A DNA stretch of 64,000 bases from Acidobacteriota bacterium (lineage in GTDB: Bacteria; Acidobacteriota; Terriglobia; Bryobacterales; Bryobacteraceae): the NCBI GenBank assembly GCA_016870995.1, contig VFZU01000006.1, positions 1-64,000 on the forward strand, in the 5' to 3' direction. Each line of letters begins with the position of its first letter. Position 1 is the first letter of the stretch. Of the stretch, positions 34,712 through 44,471 are shown piece by piece. Position numbers and translations under genes: made by a program. A model generated the notes under the pieces. That model ran no database searches, was not told the origin of the DNA, and saw nothing but the letters and a program-made list of their open reading frames with translations.

Positions 34712-36040
34712 CTGACCTCAAGCAACAACACATTCGGTCACCCTCGCGGCCTCTCCTACTTGGCCTTCACAGAAGCCTGGGAGCGCTTCTCCTTCTACGG
34801 CATGACAGCTCTCTTGATGCTCTTCATGGTCAACCACCTGCTCCTGCCTCCGAACACGCAATCGATCTTTGGCTTCGAGGTTTTCCGTAACTCGCTCGAA
34901 TCGATCACTGGCCCCCTGTCGACGCAGGCCCTCGCCTCCCGCATCTTCGGCCTCTACGGCGGCCTCGTCTACTTCACGCCGGTGCTTGGCAGTCTCATCG
35001 CCGACCGCGCTCTGGGCCACCGCAACGCCGTCATCCTCGGCGCAATCCTGATGAGCGCCGGCCACCTGGCAATGGCCTTTGAGTACTCATTTCTGATCGC
35101 ACTCCTGCTTCTTGTACTCGGTTCTGGTTTTCTCAAGGGCAACATCACTGCCCAAGTCGGTGCCCTTTATCCTGAAGCCGATATCGTTCGCCGTGCCAAG
35201 GGCTTCACCATATTCAGTGCTTCGATCAACCTTGGCGCCTTCACTGGCTCATTCTCCTGTGGCCTCGTCGCTAAGTACTACGGTTGGCACACTGCCTTCA
35301 CCCTGGCCGGCATCTTCATGCTCTGCGGCCTCGCGACTTACCTGAGCGGCTACCACCACCTCCCCGCAAAGATCAAACTCCACACAACTGCAGCAAAGCT
35401 CAGCGCCAGCGACTACCAGTCCCTTCTCAACATCGCAGCCATCCTTGCCATCTCCATCTTCCACACCCTCTGCTACTTCCAATCCCTCAACGCCTTTCCC
35501 ATCTGGCTCCAGCAACACGCCGATCTCAACATCCAGGGCTTCGCCATCCCCATCCCTTGGTTCTTATCCGCCGAAACGCTCTCCTCCATTACCGCCGCCC
35601 CAGTCCTTCTGGCTCTCTGGCGTTGGCAGGCGAACCACGGCGGGGCGCCCACAGACTTTCAGAAATTCCGCACAGCCGCGCTCATGGCTTCAGGCAGCTA
35701 CGCAATGCTGGCCGCCGTCAACTACTTCTACGGCGCAACCCGCGTCCCCGCCATCTGGCCCTTCCTCTTTGCCGTTGGCATGGGCTACTCGTACGTCTAC
35801 AACTGGCCCACTGTTCTCGCCCTTGTCTCGCGCATCGCCCCAGCCAGCGTCAACTCCACCCTCATGGGCATCGCCTTCCTCACTCTCTTCCTCTCCAGCA
35901 ACATCATCGGTTGGCTTGCCGGTTTCTACGAGCACATGTCTCCCCCGGCCTTCTGGCTCCTGCATGCCGCTATCGGCCTCACCGGCTCCGCCGTCGTCGC
36001 CACTTTCGGCAAAGCCATTCAATCTCGACTCGCAGAATAG
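34712..36040 (+). CDS. POT/PTR-family peptide:proton symporter
   Basis: A 442-residue membrane transporter importing di- and tripeptides with protons. Family marks are the first-helix ExxERFxFYG in AFTEAWERFSFYGMTALL and the later GNITAQVGALYP. Most predictors would start at TTG 34760, but the frame is open upstream and reads FGHPRGLSYLAFTEAWERF, where GHPRGL is a conserved N-terminal block of bacterial POT proteins. The only start-like codon that keeps it is CTG 34712, exactly 6 nt after a TACCAT box. Several C-terminal helices are present; length is near the family minimum. An ATG start may have mutated to CTG. Confidence 0.88.
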   Translation: MTSSNNTFGHPRGLSYLAFTEAWERFSFYGMTALLMLFMVNHLLLPPNTQSIFGFEVFRNSLESITGPLSTQALASRIFGLYGGLVYFTPVLGSLIADRALGHRNAVILGAILMSAGHLAMAFEYSFLIALLLLVLGSGFLKGNITAQVGALYPEADIVRRAKGFTIFSASINLGAFTGSFSCGLVAKYYGWHTAFTLAGIFMLCGLATYLSGYHHLPAKIKLHTTAAKLSASDYQSLLNIAAILAISIFHTLCYFQSLNAFPIWLQQHADLNIQGFAIPIPWFLSAETLSSITAAPVLLALWRWQANHGGAPTDFQKFRTAALMASGSYAMLAAVNYFYGATRVPAIWPFLFAVGMGYSYVYNWPTVLALVSRIAPASVNSTLMGIAFLTLFLSSNIIGWLAGFYEHMSPPAFWLLHAAIGLTGSAVVATFGKAIQSRLAE

Positions 36041-36046
36041 TTTTGC

Positions 36047-36052
36047 TACCTT
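36047..36052 (+). promoter_or_regulatory. -10 box for the methyltransferase gene
   Basis: TACCTT lies 7 nt before ATG 36060; the spacer (TTGCTTT) contains no ribosome site. Confidence 0.4.
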
Positions 36053-36059
36053 TTGCTTT

Positions 36060-36899
36060 ATGTCGGCCTACCTCCTCGGCCAATCCATCGACGAGCAAGA
36101 GCGCCTCATGATGCAGGCTCGCATCCTCCGTCCATACACGGAATCGTTCTTTCGCCAGGCCGACCTCAATCACGGCATGAGCGTGCTCGATGTTGGGTCC
36201 GGCGTCGGCGACGTGGCTCTGCTGGCCGCAGACATCGTCGGCAGTCGTGGTCGCGTCCTTGGCCTCGATCGCGACGACGTCAGCCTGGAGCACGCCCAGC
36301 GCCGCGTCATCGAACAAGGCTGCTCCTCGTGGGTCTCTTTTCAAACCACCCCACTCGACTCCTTTGAGACAGACCAGCAATTCGACGCCATCGTCGGACG
36401 CTACGTGATGCTCTACCAACCCGACCCCGCTGCCACACTCCGTCACTTCACTCGCTTTCTCAAGCCCGGCGGCATTGTCGTCTTCCACGAAGTCGATTTC
36501 ACCTGCCCCGTCCTCACTTCACCCAAGTGCGATTTCGTCGATCAGGTTCTTTGGCTCGTTCCCGAGGTTTTCCGTCGCGCCAATATCCCTCCAGACTTCG
36601 GCCGCTACCTGCCCCAATTATTTCTGGATTCCAATCTCCCCTGGCCCCACCTCGCCGCAGAGATCCCCGTCGGCTGTGGCCCTGGCTCGCCACTCCATTC
36701 CTGGATCGCCAGCACCGTGCAAACCATCGCGCCCCGCCTCTCAAGCCTCGGCATTGAAATCCCCCAAGGCGTAATGATCGATGACACCTTGGCTTCGAAA
36801 CTCGAAGCCGCCTGCGTCGAAGCTCGTAGCCTGCTCACCGCATCAATTCAATACGGGGCCTGGGCCCGCAAGCCAGCCAGTCTCAAAGCCACCTCATAA
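36060..36899 (+). CDS. SAM-dependent class I methyltransferase
   Basis: A 279-residue methyltransferase. The SAM-binding motif is SVLDVGSGVGDVALLAADIVG, with the acidic residue after strand 2 in RVLGLDRDDVSLEHA and the post-II motif FDAIVGRYVMLYQPDP, then FLKPGGIVVFHEVDF. The substrate is not evident; relatives include ubiquinone/menaquinone-type and small-molecule methyltransferases. ATG 36060 is 20 nt after the POT transporter stop. The frame is open far upstream, but that part is out of frame with and antisense in character to the transporter. The 3' end overlaps the convergent hydrolase gene by 52 bp. Confidence 0.87.
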   Translation: MSAYLLGQSIDEQERLMMQARILRPYTESFFRQADLNHGMSVLDVGSGVGDVALLAADIVGSRGRVLGLDRDDVSLEHAQRRVIEQGCSSWVSFQTTPLDSFETDQQFDAIVGRYVMLYQPDPAATLRHFTRFLKPGGIVVFHEVDFTCPVLTSPKCDFVDQVLWLVPEVFRRANIPPDFGRYLPQLFLDSNLPWPHLAAEIPVGCGPGSPLHSWIASTVQTIAPRLSSLGIEIPQGVMIDDTLASKLEAACVEARSLLTASIQYGAWARKPASLKATS

Positions 36900-37624
36900 T
36901 CCGCGCTCTCCTGAATATCTTTGTGCCCAACACCCGGCACCACAACCATCTCGACCACCCCTGGCTGAAAGCTCCTGGCCAGCGCCTCCGTGTGGGCTCT
37001 CCCGATCATCTGATCCCGCTCCGCCGCAATCAAAAGAGTCTTCGCCCGCACCTTTGGCGCATACCGGATCGACTCATACTTGTCCTCGAGCAGTAACCCA
37101 ACAGGCACAAACGAGAACCGTTCCTGAGCAACCCTCAAGACGCTGTCAAACGGCGTCACCAGCACCAACCCCGCCACCTTCTTCTCGCTCGCCAGTCTTA
37201 CCGCAATTCCACTTCCCAGGCTCCGTCCGATCACCATCACTTCCTCATGCTGGCCAGCCACCAAGTCATAGAGCTGCGACGCATCCGATACCAACCCCGC
37301 TTCGCTCGGCGATCCCGCACTTCCGCCATAGCCGCGATAGTGCATCAGATACAAAGCATCGCCGGCGAAAATCCGTCCCAATAAGGGAGCACTCCACCGC
37401 ACATCCTCCGCGTTACCACCAAAGTAAATTACTCCGCGCTTCGCAGCCCCACCCACCACACTCACCCGAATCGGCCCCACCTCGCTTTCGAGCGAAATCC
37501 CTTTTCCATCCCACTCCCCCATAGGCAAATAGAGCAACTTCCGCTGAAACGCAAACAACCCGACACACAACAGCACATAGGCAAACACCAGTGCTCCCGC
37601 CAGGAACTTCAACTGCAACACCAT
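36848..37624 (-). CDS. Membrane-anchored alpha/beta hydrolase (BEM46/YfhR-like)
   Basis: A 258-residue serine hydrolase with an N-terminal membrane anchor (LKFLAGALVFAYVLLCVGLFAF). The oxyanion region is VIYFGGNAEDVRW, the nucleophile elbow is VMVIGRSLGSGIAV, the acid lies in TLLIAAERDQMIG and the catalytic His in VVPGVGHKDI. These match the BEM46/FAM108-like group, whose substrates are unknown. Two GTG codons precede ATG 37624; the ATG lies 7 nt after TAGATT (37632-37637) and has no Shine-Dalgarno, so it is taken as the start. Convergent overlap with the methyltransferase gene. Confidence 0.86.
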   Translation of the reverse strand: MVLQLKFLAGALVFAYVLLCVGLFAFQRKLLYLPMGEWDGKGISLESEVGPIRVSVVGGAAKRGVIYFGGNAEDVRWSAPLLGRIFAGDALYLMHYRGYGGSAGSPSEAGLVSDASQLYDLVAGQHEEVMVIGRSLGSGIAVRLASEKKVAGLVLVTPFDSVLRVAQERFSFVPVGLLLEDKYESIRYAPKVRAKTLLIAAERDQMIGRAHTEALARSFQPGVVEMVVVPGVGHKDIQESADYEVALRLAGLRAQAPY

Positions 37625-37803
37625 CACCACAAATCTACAATCAATTCACCCTCATCCCTCAAAGTTTCTCCGGCAAGAATTACCGGCTCAACCTCAGAGC
37701 CCTCTGTTTCTCAACTCCACCTTTCTCTTGACGCGCCACCCGCAACCACCACAGCAGCCTCTCATAAACTTGTCGCCTTTATTCTTCCATCAGTAAATCT
37801 TGC

Positions 37804-37809
37804 TATACT
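37804..37809 (+). promoter_or_regulatory. -10 box for metH
   Basis: TATACT lies 5 nt before ATG 37815 and 8 nt before ATG 37818. No Shine-Dalgarno separates them, so the message is probably leaderless. The 180 bp upstream hold no recognisable SAM or cobalamin riboswitch. Confidence 0.5.
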
Positions 37810-37814
37810 GATTG

Positions 37815-40800
37815 ATGATGAAATTGACCTCTGCTGAACGCCGCCAAGCTCTCCAGGAAGCCCTCCAATCCCGCATCCTAATCATCGACGGAGCTATGGG
37901 CACCATGCTTCAGCAACGCAACCCAACCATCGAAGATTGGGGCGGCCCCGCCTTCGAAAATTGCCCCGAAAACCTTCTCTACACGCGCCCGGATTGGATC
38001 CGCGACATTCACCGTGAGTATTACCAGGCCGGTGCCGATATCGTCGAAACCGACAGCTTCGGCGGCCATACCGTCACTCTTGCCGAGTTCGGCCTCGAAC
38101 ACAAAATCCACGAAATCAACGCGATGGCCGCTCAGATCGCCCGTGAAGCCGCCTCAGAATTCGAAGCCAAAGACGGCCTCCCTCGTTTCGTTGCCGGTTC
38201 CATTGGTCCCACCACCAAAGCCATTACGGTCACCGGCGGGATCACCTTCGACGCCCTTCGCGACGGCTACTACAAACAGTCTAAGGGGTTGATTGACGGC
38301 GGTGCCGACATCCTCCTCATCGAGACTGCTCAAGACACTCGCAACATCAAAGCCGCCCTGCTCGGCATCAATCAACTCGGCCGCGAGCTTGGTTACATTA
38401 TTCCCGTCATGGTCTCCGGCACCATCGAAAACACTGGCACGATGCTTGCCGGCCAGGACGCTGAAGCCCTTTACGCATCCCTCTCGCATGCCAACATCCT
38501 CTCGATCGGTCTCAACTGCGCCACCGGTCCCGAGTTCATGACCGACCACATCCGCAGCCTGCACGAGATGAGCCACCATCACATCTCCTGCTACCCCAAC
38601 GCCGGTGTTCCCAACGAAGAACTCAAGTACGACGAAACCCCAGAGTCCCTTGCTGCCCAGCTCGAAAAGTTCATGCAGCAAGGCTGGCTCAACATCGTCG
38701 GCGGCTGCTGCGGCACCACGCCAGACCACATCCACTCCATTGCCTGCATCGCGAAGAACCACAAGCCTCGCCCCAGGAAATCGCCAAATCACCGCGCTTA
38801 CTTCTCAGGCATTGAACTGGTCGAAGCTGACGAAACCAATCGCCCCCTCCTTGTCGGCGAGCGCACCAACGTCATCGGCTCCCGCCTGTTCAAGAACCTC
38901 ATCAACGAAGAGAAATGGGAAGAAGCCACCGAGATCGCCCGCCGGCAGGTCCGCACGGGCGCTCATGTCGTCGACGTCTGTCTTCAGACCTCAGAGCGCG
39001 ACGAGCTCAAAGACATCCCGCCTTTCTACGAAAAGCTGATTCGTAAGATCAAAGCCCCCATCATGATCGATACGACGGACCCCAAAGCCGTTGAACTGTC
39101 CCTTTCCTACAGCCAGGGCAAGGCGATCATCAATTCGATCAACCTCGAAGATGGCGAAGAGAAGTTCGAGCTCATCTGCCCTCTCATTCGCAACTACGGT
39201 GCTGCTGTTGTCGTGGGCACCATCGACGAAGATCCCGTCCAGGCCCAGGCCTTCACCCGTGAGCGCAAGCTCGCCATCGCCCAGCGCAGTGTTGAAATTC
39301 TCACTTCGAAATACGGCCTTCAACCGGAAGACCTGATCATCGATCCTCTTGTATTCCCCTGTGCCACTGGCGACGAAAACTACATTGGCGGCGCTGTGGA
39401 AACCATCGAAGCTCTTCGCCTGATCAAAGCGAATATCCCCTACGTCAAGACCACCCTCGGCATCTCGAACATTAGCTTCGGCCTACCGGCCAATGCGCGT
39501 GAAGTCGTCAATAGCGTATTCCTCTACTACTGCACCAAGGCCGGCCTCGATCTGGCCATCGTCAATACCGAAAAGCTTGAGCGCTTCGCCTCCATCCCGG
39601 CCGAAGAACGCCAGCTCGCCGAGAATCTCCTGTTCAACTCTCCGGTCAACGGTGAGCCCGCCGATTGGCGCGAACAATCCAAAGAGCAAAAAGCCGCCCT
39701 CAACAAACACCACATCGACGCCATCGCCGCTCACTTCCGCACAGCCACAAAGAAAGAAAAAGTCTCCGCCGCCGAACTGCCTCTCGACGAACGTCTCGCC
39801 AACTACATCATCCAGGGCACCAAAGACGGCCTTGTCGAAGATCTCGACCTCAAGCGTGCCGAGGGCGCAGCTCCGCTCGAAATCATCAACGGCCCTCTCA
39901 TGAAAGGCATGGATGAAGTCGGTCGTCTGTTTAACAACAACGAACTCATCGTCGCCGAAGTCCTCCAGTCAGCCGAGGCCATGAAGGCTGGCGTCAGCCA
40001 CCTCCAGCAGTTCATGGAGAAATCCGACACTTCGTCCAAGGGCAAGCTCCTGCTCGCCACCGTCAAAGGCGACGTCCACGACATCGGTAAGAACCTCGTC
40101 GAGATCATCCTTTCCAACAACGGCTTCGATGTCGTCAACCTCGGCATCAAGGTCCATCCCGAAGAGCTCATCAAGGGCTTCAAAGAGCATCAGCCCGACG
40201 CGATCGGCCTTTCCGGCCTGCTCGTCAAGTCGGCCCAGCAAATGGTCATTACGGGCAACGACCTCAAGGATGCAGGTGTCGACGTCCCCTTGCTTGTTGG
40301 TGGCGCGGCGCTCAGTGACAAATACACCCGCACAAAAATCGCCCCCGCCTACGGCGCGCTGACCCTTTACGCGAAAGATGCCATGACCGGCCTCAAGCTC
40401 ATGCAGGATCTCGTCGATCCCGACGCTCGCAAGGTCCTCGAATCTACCGATTTTTCGAAGGCTACCGACACCGTGGTCGCTGAACCCATGGGCAACCCGG
40501 AACTCGCCCAGTCCACTACCCGCAGCACTAAGGTCCGCATGAACGTCCCTCCTCGCCCGGCCCCCTATTGGGACCGTAAGGTTCGCGCCGTTCCCCAGCT
40601 CAAGGAAGTCTGGGAGTACATCAACCCCTTCATGCTCTACGGCAAGAACCTTGGCTACAAAGGCAACTTCGAAGCCAACCTCGCCGCGCGCGAAGCCAAG
40701 GCCATGGACATGTTCCACAAGGTTGAAGAAGTCAAGGCCTGGGCCGCCGACTTCCTCAAGCCCAAGGCCGTCTGGCAATTCTTCGAGACCGAGCGCGAAG

Positions 40801-41351
40801 GCAACTCGATTCATCTTTTCCATCAGGCTGAATCGAAGCCCGTTCATACTTACAACTTCCTTCGTCAACCTAAAGAGAACGGCCTCTGCCTGAGCGACTA
40901 CGTGATGCCAGGCAGAGATGCTCTCTGCATTTTCGCTGTCACCGCTGGAGCTGAATTCCGCGAAAAGGCCGAGCAGGCCAAGCAGGCTGGCGACTATTTC
41001 AAGTCCGTCGCCCTTCTTGCTCTCGCCACCGAGACGGCTGAAGCCACGGCAGAATGGCTTCATCGCCGCATCCGCGAAGACTGGGGCTTTGCTGACCCAA
41101 CTGACATGACCATGCAGCAGCGCTGGACCAGTCGTTACCAAGGCAAACGCTACAGCTTCGGCTACGGTGCCTGCCCCAACATGGAAGACCAGGTCGCCCT
41201 CTTCGAGCTCATCAACCCGCGTGAAATCGGCATCGAGATCACCGAAGGCTACATGATGGAGCCGGAAGCCAGCGTCAGCGCTCTAGTCTTCCACCACCCC
41301 GACGCAGCCTACTTCACCGCTGCCTCGGCCGAAGACCTGCCAGAGTCCTAA
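37815..41351 (+). CDS. metH: Cobalamin-dependent methionine synthase
   Basis: A full-length enzyme of 1178 residues that transfers methyl from methyltetrahydrofolate to homocysteine via methylcobalamin. Domains in order: homocysteine-binding barrel with the zinc cysteines in LNCATG and [12 protein letters not shown] (1-320); pterin-binding domain beginning [16 protein letters not shown] (about 350-620); B12 cap (640-740); cobalamin domain with the lower-ligand His in [11 protein letters not shown], plus GLSGLLVKS and VGGAALS; activation domain with [10 protein letters not shown] and [13 protein letters not shown]. All are intact. TTG 37812 and ATG 37818 are alternative starts. It stands alone without metF. 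Confidence 0.97.
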   Translation: MMKLTSAERRQALQEALQSRILIIDGAMGTMLQQRNPTIEDWGGPAFENCPENLLYTRPDWIRDIHREYYQAGADIVETDSFGGHTVTLAEFGLEHKIHEINAMAAQIAREAASEFEAKDGLPRFVAGSIGPTTKAITVTGGITFDALRDGYYKQSKGLIDGGADILLIETAQDTRNIKAALLGINQLGRELGYIIPVMVSGTIENTGTMLAGQDAEALYASLSHANILSIGLNCATGPEFMTDHIRSLHEMSHHHISCYPNAGVPNEELKYDETPESLAAQLEKFMQQGWLNIVGGCCGTTPDHIHSIACIAKNHKPRPRKSPNHRAYFSGIELVEADETNRPLLVGERTNVIGSRLFKNLINEEKWEEATEIARRQVRTGAHVVDVCLQTSERDELKDIPPFYEKLIRKIKAPIMIDTTDPKAVELSLSYSQGKAIINSINLEDGEEKFELICPLIRNYGAAVVVGTIDEDPVQAQAFTRERKLAIAQRSVEILTSKYGLQPEDLIIDPLVFPCATGDENYIGGAVETIEALRLIKANIPYVKTTLGISNISFGLPANAREVVNSVFLYYCTKAGLDLAIVNTEKLERFASIPAEERQLAENLLFNSPVNGEPADWREQSKEQKAALNKHHIDAIAAHFRTATKKEKVSAAELPLDERLANYIIQGTKDGLVEDLDLKRAEGAAPLEIINGPLMKGMDEVGRLFNNNELIVAEVLQSAEAMKAGVSHLQQFMEKSDTSSKGKLLLATVKGDVHDIGKNLVEIILSNNGFDVVNLGIKVHPEELIKGFKEHQPDAIGLSGLLVKSAQQMVITGNDLKDAGVDVPLLVGGAALSDKYTRTKIAPAYGALTLYAKDAMTGLKLMQDLVDPDARKVLESTDFSKATDTVVAEPMGNPELAQSTTRSTKVRMNVPPRPAPYWDRKVRAVPQLKEVWEYINPFMLYGKNLGYKGNFEANLAAREAKAMDMFHKVEEVKAWAADFLKPKAVWQFFETEREGNSIHLFHQAESKPVHTYNFLRQPKENGLCLSDYVMPGRDALCIFAVTAGAEFREKAEQAKQAGDYFKSVALLALATETAEATAEWLHRRIREDWGFADPTDMTMQQRWTSRYQGKRYSFGYGACPNMEDQVALFELINPREIGIEITEGYMMEPEASVSALVFHHPDAAYFTAASAEDLPES

Positions 41352-41370
41352 GCTCAAGGCCGCTGTACTC

Positions 41371-41402
41371 CAGCCATACCAAACGATCAAATGCAGCCAT
41401 AC
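41371..41402 (+). repeat. Direct repeat before the vapB start
   Basis: CAGCCATAC occurs at 41371-41379 and again at 41394-41402, 23 bp apart (about two helical turns), upstream of the antitoxin gene. It may be an operator for autoregulation by VapBC. Confidence 0.35.
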
Positions 41403-41424
41403 GTGTTGTGCTAAAACGGAAGAC

Positions 41425-41640
41425 ATGAAGAAGACCTTCAACGTCGACGCCGATCTTCTTAAGAAGGCACGTCAGGCCTGCGGTGCTGATACCGATACAG
41501 ACACGCTGCGCCTTGGCCTCGAATCACTGATCCGCAGAAATGCCTATGAGCAACTCAGAAAATTCCGCGGATCACAGCTGATGAAATCTGCTCCACCGCG
41601 GCGCCACGAAGCACCCGTGCGAAAGCGAAAGGCTGCTTAA
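41425..41640 (+). CDS. vapB: VapB-type antitoxin
   Basis: A 71-residue protein with the ribbon-helix-helix style N-terminus of type II antitoxins (MKKTFNVDADLLKKARQACG, DTLRLGLESLIRR) and a basic, disordered tail expected to wrap the toxin. GGAAG lies 2 to 3 nt before the ATG and TAAAAC lies 7 nt before it. Its stop overlaps the toxin start as TAATG. The pair lies between metH and a decarboxylase gene, and such modules are often mobile. Confidence 0.88.
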   Translation: MKKTFNVDADLLKKARQACGADTDTDTLRLGLESLIRRNAYEQLRKFRGSQLMKSAPPRRHEAPVRKRKAA

Positions 41641-42026
41641 TGGTACTGGTGGACACTTCCGTTTGGATCCACTTCTTCTACAACAAAGCTCCTGCTGCCG
41701 CCGAAATGGACCACCTGCTCGCGTCAGAACTAGTTGTCTCTCATGACTTGATTTATGGCGAACTCATGATCGGTGAGACAGGCGGCGGCCGTTCGAAATT
41801 TCTTACTTATATCGATTCTCTTCCCAAGGCAACCTCGCTTCCTCACGATGAAGTAGTGAAATTCGTTCGTGATCACTCGCTTCAACCCCAGGGCGCCGGC
41901 TGGATCGATATTCACTTGTTGGTCTCCGCCGTCACCAATCGCATGCAATTCTGGACCGTCGACCCTCGCCTCCAAGCCCTCGCGCAACACTTCAAAGTCG
42001 CCTACACCTTCCCCTCTCAACACTAG
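41640..42026 (+). CDS. vapC: VapC-type PIN-domain toxin ribonuclease
   Basis: A 128-residue PIN-domain nuclease. Acidic residues expected to hold Mg are visible in MVLVDTSVWIHFF (Asp5), LIYGELMIGE (Glu), GAGWIDIHLLVSA (Asp) and FWTVDPRLQALA (Asp). Family members cleave tRNA or rRNA when the antitoxin is degraded. Translation is coupled to vapB by a 1-nt overlap. All catalytic positions appear intact, so the system is probably functional. Confidence 0.92.
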   Translation: MVLVDTSVWIHFFYNKAPAAAEMDHLLASELVVSHDLIYGELMIGETGGGRSKFLTYIDSLPKATSLPHDEVVKFVRDHSLQPQGAGWIDIHLLVSAVTNRMQFWTVDPRLQALAQHFKVAYTFPSQH

Positions 42027-42088
42027 TAGGAAAGCCAAGCTTCATTTGGAGTGGCCTCCCCGGCCCCACACCCGTTCACAATAAGAAA

Positions 42089-43405
42089 ATGCCCCTCCAC
42101 CCTCGCCTGCTCGCTGCCATCGACACCTACGAGCGCGATCGCGATACCCGCCGTGTCTTCCCCACGCCAGACACGCTGCACCAACTCAACGCCCTTCCTC
42201 AGCATCTCCCCACCAACCCAACAGACCTCACCACCATTCTCGACACCCTCGCCACAACCATCGCCCCCGCCACCGTCCTCACCACCTCCGGTCGCTACTT
42301 CGGCTTCGTCACCGGCGGCTCCTTGCCGGCCGCCACCGCCGCTAACATCCTCGCCACCACATGGGATCAGAACGCTGCTCTCAGCCTCATGTCCCCCGCC
42401 GCAACCCATCTCGAAACCATCGCCCTCAACTGGATCGCTCAACTCCTCCACATCCCCACCACCGCCGTCGGTACGTTCGTCACCGGCGCCACGATGGCAA
42501 ACTTCACTGGCATGGCTGCCGCCCGCCACAAGCTCCTCAATGACAAGGGCTACGACGCCGAACTCGATGGCCTTTTCAACGCCCCCGCCTTCCCTGTCAT
42601 TGTCGGCGATGAAGTTCACGCCACCGTTTACAAAGCCCTCTCCATGCTCGGCCTTGGCCGCAATCGCGTCATCAAAGTCCCTACCAACTCCCAGGGCGCA
42701 ATGGACCCCGCGCAATTTCCGACCCTCAACGAACCCGCCCTCGTTTGCCTTCAGGCCGGCAACGTCAACACCGGCGCGCTCGACTCCCCACAACTCATCG
42801 ACGTCGCCAAACAGTCCAACTCCTGGGTCCACGTCGACGGTGCCTTCGGCCTCTGGTCACCGCAAGCGAAATACACTCACGCCGATTCCTGGGCCACCGA
42901 CGGCCACAAATGGCTGAACGTCCCCTACGATTCCGGCATCGCTTACGTAAAAAACGCGGCCGACCTCACCGGCGCGCTCGCCGTCACGGCCAGCTATCTC
43001 AACTCCGCTGGTGCCATCGAGCCCATGCAAAAATCCCCCGATTCCTCACGCCGCGCCCGCGGCATCGACGCCTGGGCCGCATTGCTTTCTCTCGGTGCAC
43101 AAGGCGTCAGAGAGATGATCGAAACCTGCTGCCATCACGCCCGCGCCTTCGCCACCGAGCTCAACAAAAACGGCGTCCACATTCTCAATGAGGTCAACCT
43201 CAACCAGGTCCTCGCGGCCCTCGATACAGACGACAAGACGACCCAGTGGATCGAAGCCATTCAGCAGGAAGGCACCTGCTGGACCGGTTCTACAATTTGG
43301 CGCGGCCGCAAAGCCATGCGTATCAGCGTCTCTAGCCACGCCACCACCCAAAAAGACGTGGAGCGCAGCATTGCTTCAATGCTGCGCTCCATTCCATCAA
43401 GCTAA
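42089..43405 (+). CDS. PLP-dependent decarboxylase (group II, aromatic-amino-acid/glutamate decarboxylase family)
   Basis: A 438-residue fold-type I PLP enzyme. GTFVTGATMANFTGMAAARHK forms the cofactor phosphate site, VHVDGAFGLW carries the Asp that binds the pyridine nitrogen, and the Schiff-base Lys is in SWATDGHKWLNVPYDSG. YFGFVTGGSLPAA near residue 70 and the family's substrate loop fit group II decarboxylases. Substrate is unclear; aromatic amino acids, glutamate or related compounds are possible. CACAAT lies exactly 6 nt before ATG 42089 (variant -10 box), and AAGAAA could act as a weak ribosome site. Confidence 0.86.
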   Translation: MPLHPRLLAAIDTYERDRDTRRVFPTPDTLHQLNALPQHLPTNPTDLTTILDTLATTIAPATVLTTSGRYFGFVTGGSLPAATAANILATTWDQNAALSLMSPAATHLETIALNWIAQLLHIPTTAVGTFVTGATMANFTGMAAARHKLLNDKGYDAELDGLFNAPAFPVIVGDEVHATVYKALSMLGLGRNRVIKVPTNSQGAMDPAQFPTLNEPALVCLQAGNVNTGALDSPQLIDVAKQSNSWVHVDGAFGLWSPQAKYTHADSWATDGHKWLNVPYDSGIAYVKNAADLTGALAVTASYLNSAGAIEPMQKSPDSSRRARGIDAWAALLSLGAQGVREMIETCCHHARAFATELNKNGVHILNEVNLNQVLAALDTDDKTTQWIEAIQQEGTCWTGSTIWRGRKAMRISVSSHATTQKDVERSIASMLRSIPSS

Positions 43406-44200
43406 CTAGCGCGCCATTGCCGGTTCAAGCTGCCGCTCCACCGACAACACACCCTTTTGCCGCAAGCCCGTCAGCGCCAGGCCATATCGGCCACGTACGC
43501 CCGTCTTCTCGAAGATATGCTTCAGGTGGATCTTTACCGTACCGGGTCGAATGCCCAGCTCACGCGCAATCTCACGGTTCTTCAATCCATGCTCCACCAG
43601 TTCCATCACCTGCTGCTCACGCGGCGTAAGCTCAGAGCGCGGATGACGGTCTTCTCGTGGCTGTTCACGGAAAACACTATCTTCCATCCAGTTCTTACCC
43701 TGCACCACCGTCCGCAAGCAGTTCATCATGTTTGATGGTGAGGTCGACTTCCGCAGAATCCCCTTCGCCCCCGCTTGCAAAAACCGCAGCGCTTCCGCCT
43801 CAGTCATCGACACACCCCAAACCACTGCTCGGGGCATCGGTCGCGTCTGACTCGCAATCGGAGCACCAGCCGGCCCTTGGCCAAACCGGGAAGAAAGCCG
43901 CTCCAGATCCTGCTCCGCCAATCGTAAATCCTGAATCCAGTCCATCACGGCCTGCATACCCAGCGCCTTGTCGATCAGCACCACATCCGGACGCTGTCTT
44001 CGTGAAATTTCCCGGCACAGCGCCAGGTTTTCGCAAACTCCGGTGACGCGGAGATCGCTCGTCGACATCAAAACCGCCCGTACTCCTTCGACGGTCAGCG
44101 GTTGGCTTTCGCACAACAGCACCGTCGCCGGCGCAACGGCCTGTGGCGGCATCATGCCATTCAGGGAGGTGGTCATTTCCATCAAATTACTTTCGTTCAC
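43406..44200 (-). CDS. LuxR/NarL-type regulator with an unusual receiver-like domain
   Basis: A 264-residue DNA-binding protein. The C-terminus (about 190-250) is a clear LuxR helix-turn-helix: LTPREQQVMELVEHGLKNREIA and GTVKIHLKHIFEKTG. The N-terminal part resembles a receiver (TVLLCESQPLTVEGV, DVVLIDKALGM with an Asp, ALRFLQAGAKGILRKST) but has a Gln/Pro/Arg-rich insertion of some 30 residues after the putative phosphorylation Asp. No histidine kinase is adjacent. It is transcribed divergently from the CpaE-like gene across 271 bp. GTG 44200 is the start; a downstream ATG (MEMTTSL) is possible. Confidence 0.85.
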   Translation of the reverse strand: MNESNLMEMTTSLNGMMPPQAVAPATVLLCESQPLTVEGVRAVLMSTSDLRVTGVCENLALCREISRRQRPDVVLIDKALGMQAVMDWIQDLRLAEQDLERLSSRFGQGPAGAPIASQTRPMPRAVVWGVSMTEAEALRFLQAGAKGILRKSTSPSNMMNCLRTVVQGKNWMEDSVFREQPREDRHPRSELTPREQQVMELVEHGLKNREIARELGIRPGTVKIHLKHIFEKTGVRGRYGLALTGLRQKGVLSVERQLEPAMAR

Positions 44201-44471
44201 GGTGGAATAAGCCTTTCAGAAACCCCTGCTAGCTTCATCGTTTTCTCAGTGCTAGCTTGGCTTCGGTCTCGGGTCTAGCCTCTCCCTCTTTTTAGGGGAA
44301 TAGCTCGACTCGGAAATGCTTATCGACTCGCCCCACCATCGTTTTAGTAAATCTTCGAGCTTTTTTTTCTCTAAGGTTTTTCAGTACTTCAGACGATAGC
44401 CAACCACGGGGGAGAGTCCGTTACCAGCCAACCGGCTTTAAACCGGATTCATCTCTTTTGGAATCAATGCG
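44201..44471. promoter_or_regulatory. Divergent regulatory region between the LuxR-type and CpaE-like genes
   Basis: A 271-bp AT-richer gap. It contains a T8 run at 44361-44368, a short hairpin ACGG-GGGAGAGT-CCGT (44406-44421), a repeat of AGCCAACC at 44398 and 44426, and a dyad GGCTTTAAACC (44434-44444). I see no known riboswitch consensus, but the repeats suggest protein-binding sites or a structured leader. Confidence 0.4.

Noticed and set aside
35445-36059. N-terminal extension of the methyltransferase frame through the POT gene
   Set aside because: It is out of frame with the transporter, Ser/Pro-rich, and ATG 36060 gives a complete methyltransferase.
37631-37811. SAM or cobalamin riboswitch before metH
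   Set aside because: No conserved cores are visible, and the -10 box lies 5 nt before the start, which leaves no room for a leader.
39969-41141. A 390-residue open frame antisense to metH
   Set aside because: It mirrors the codon pattern of metH (Gly, Asp, Val-rich shadow) and matches no family.
42023-42832. Minus-strand frame of 269 residues over the decarboxylase
   Set aside because: Extremely Gly/Glu-rich shadow; no domain.
44361-44471. Cyclic-di-GMP riboswitch before the CpaE-like gene
   Set aside because: The hairpins and AGCCAACC repeats do not fit the known class I or II cores.
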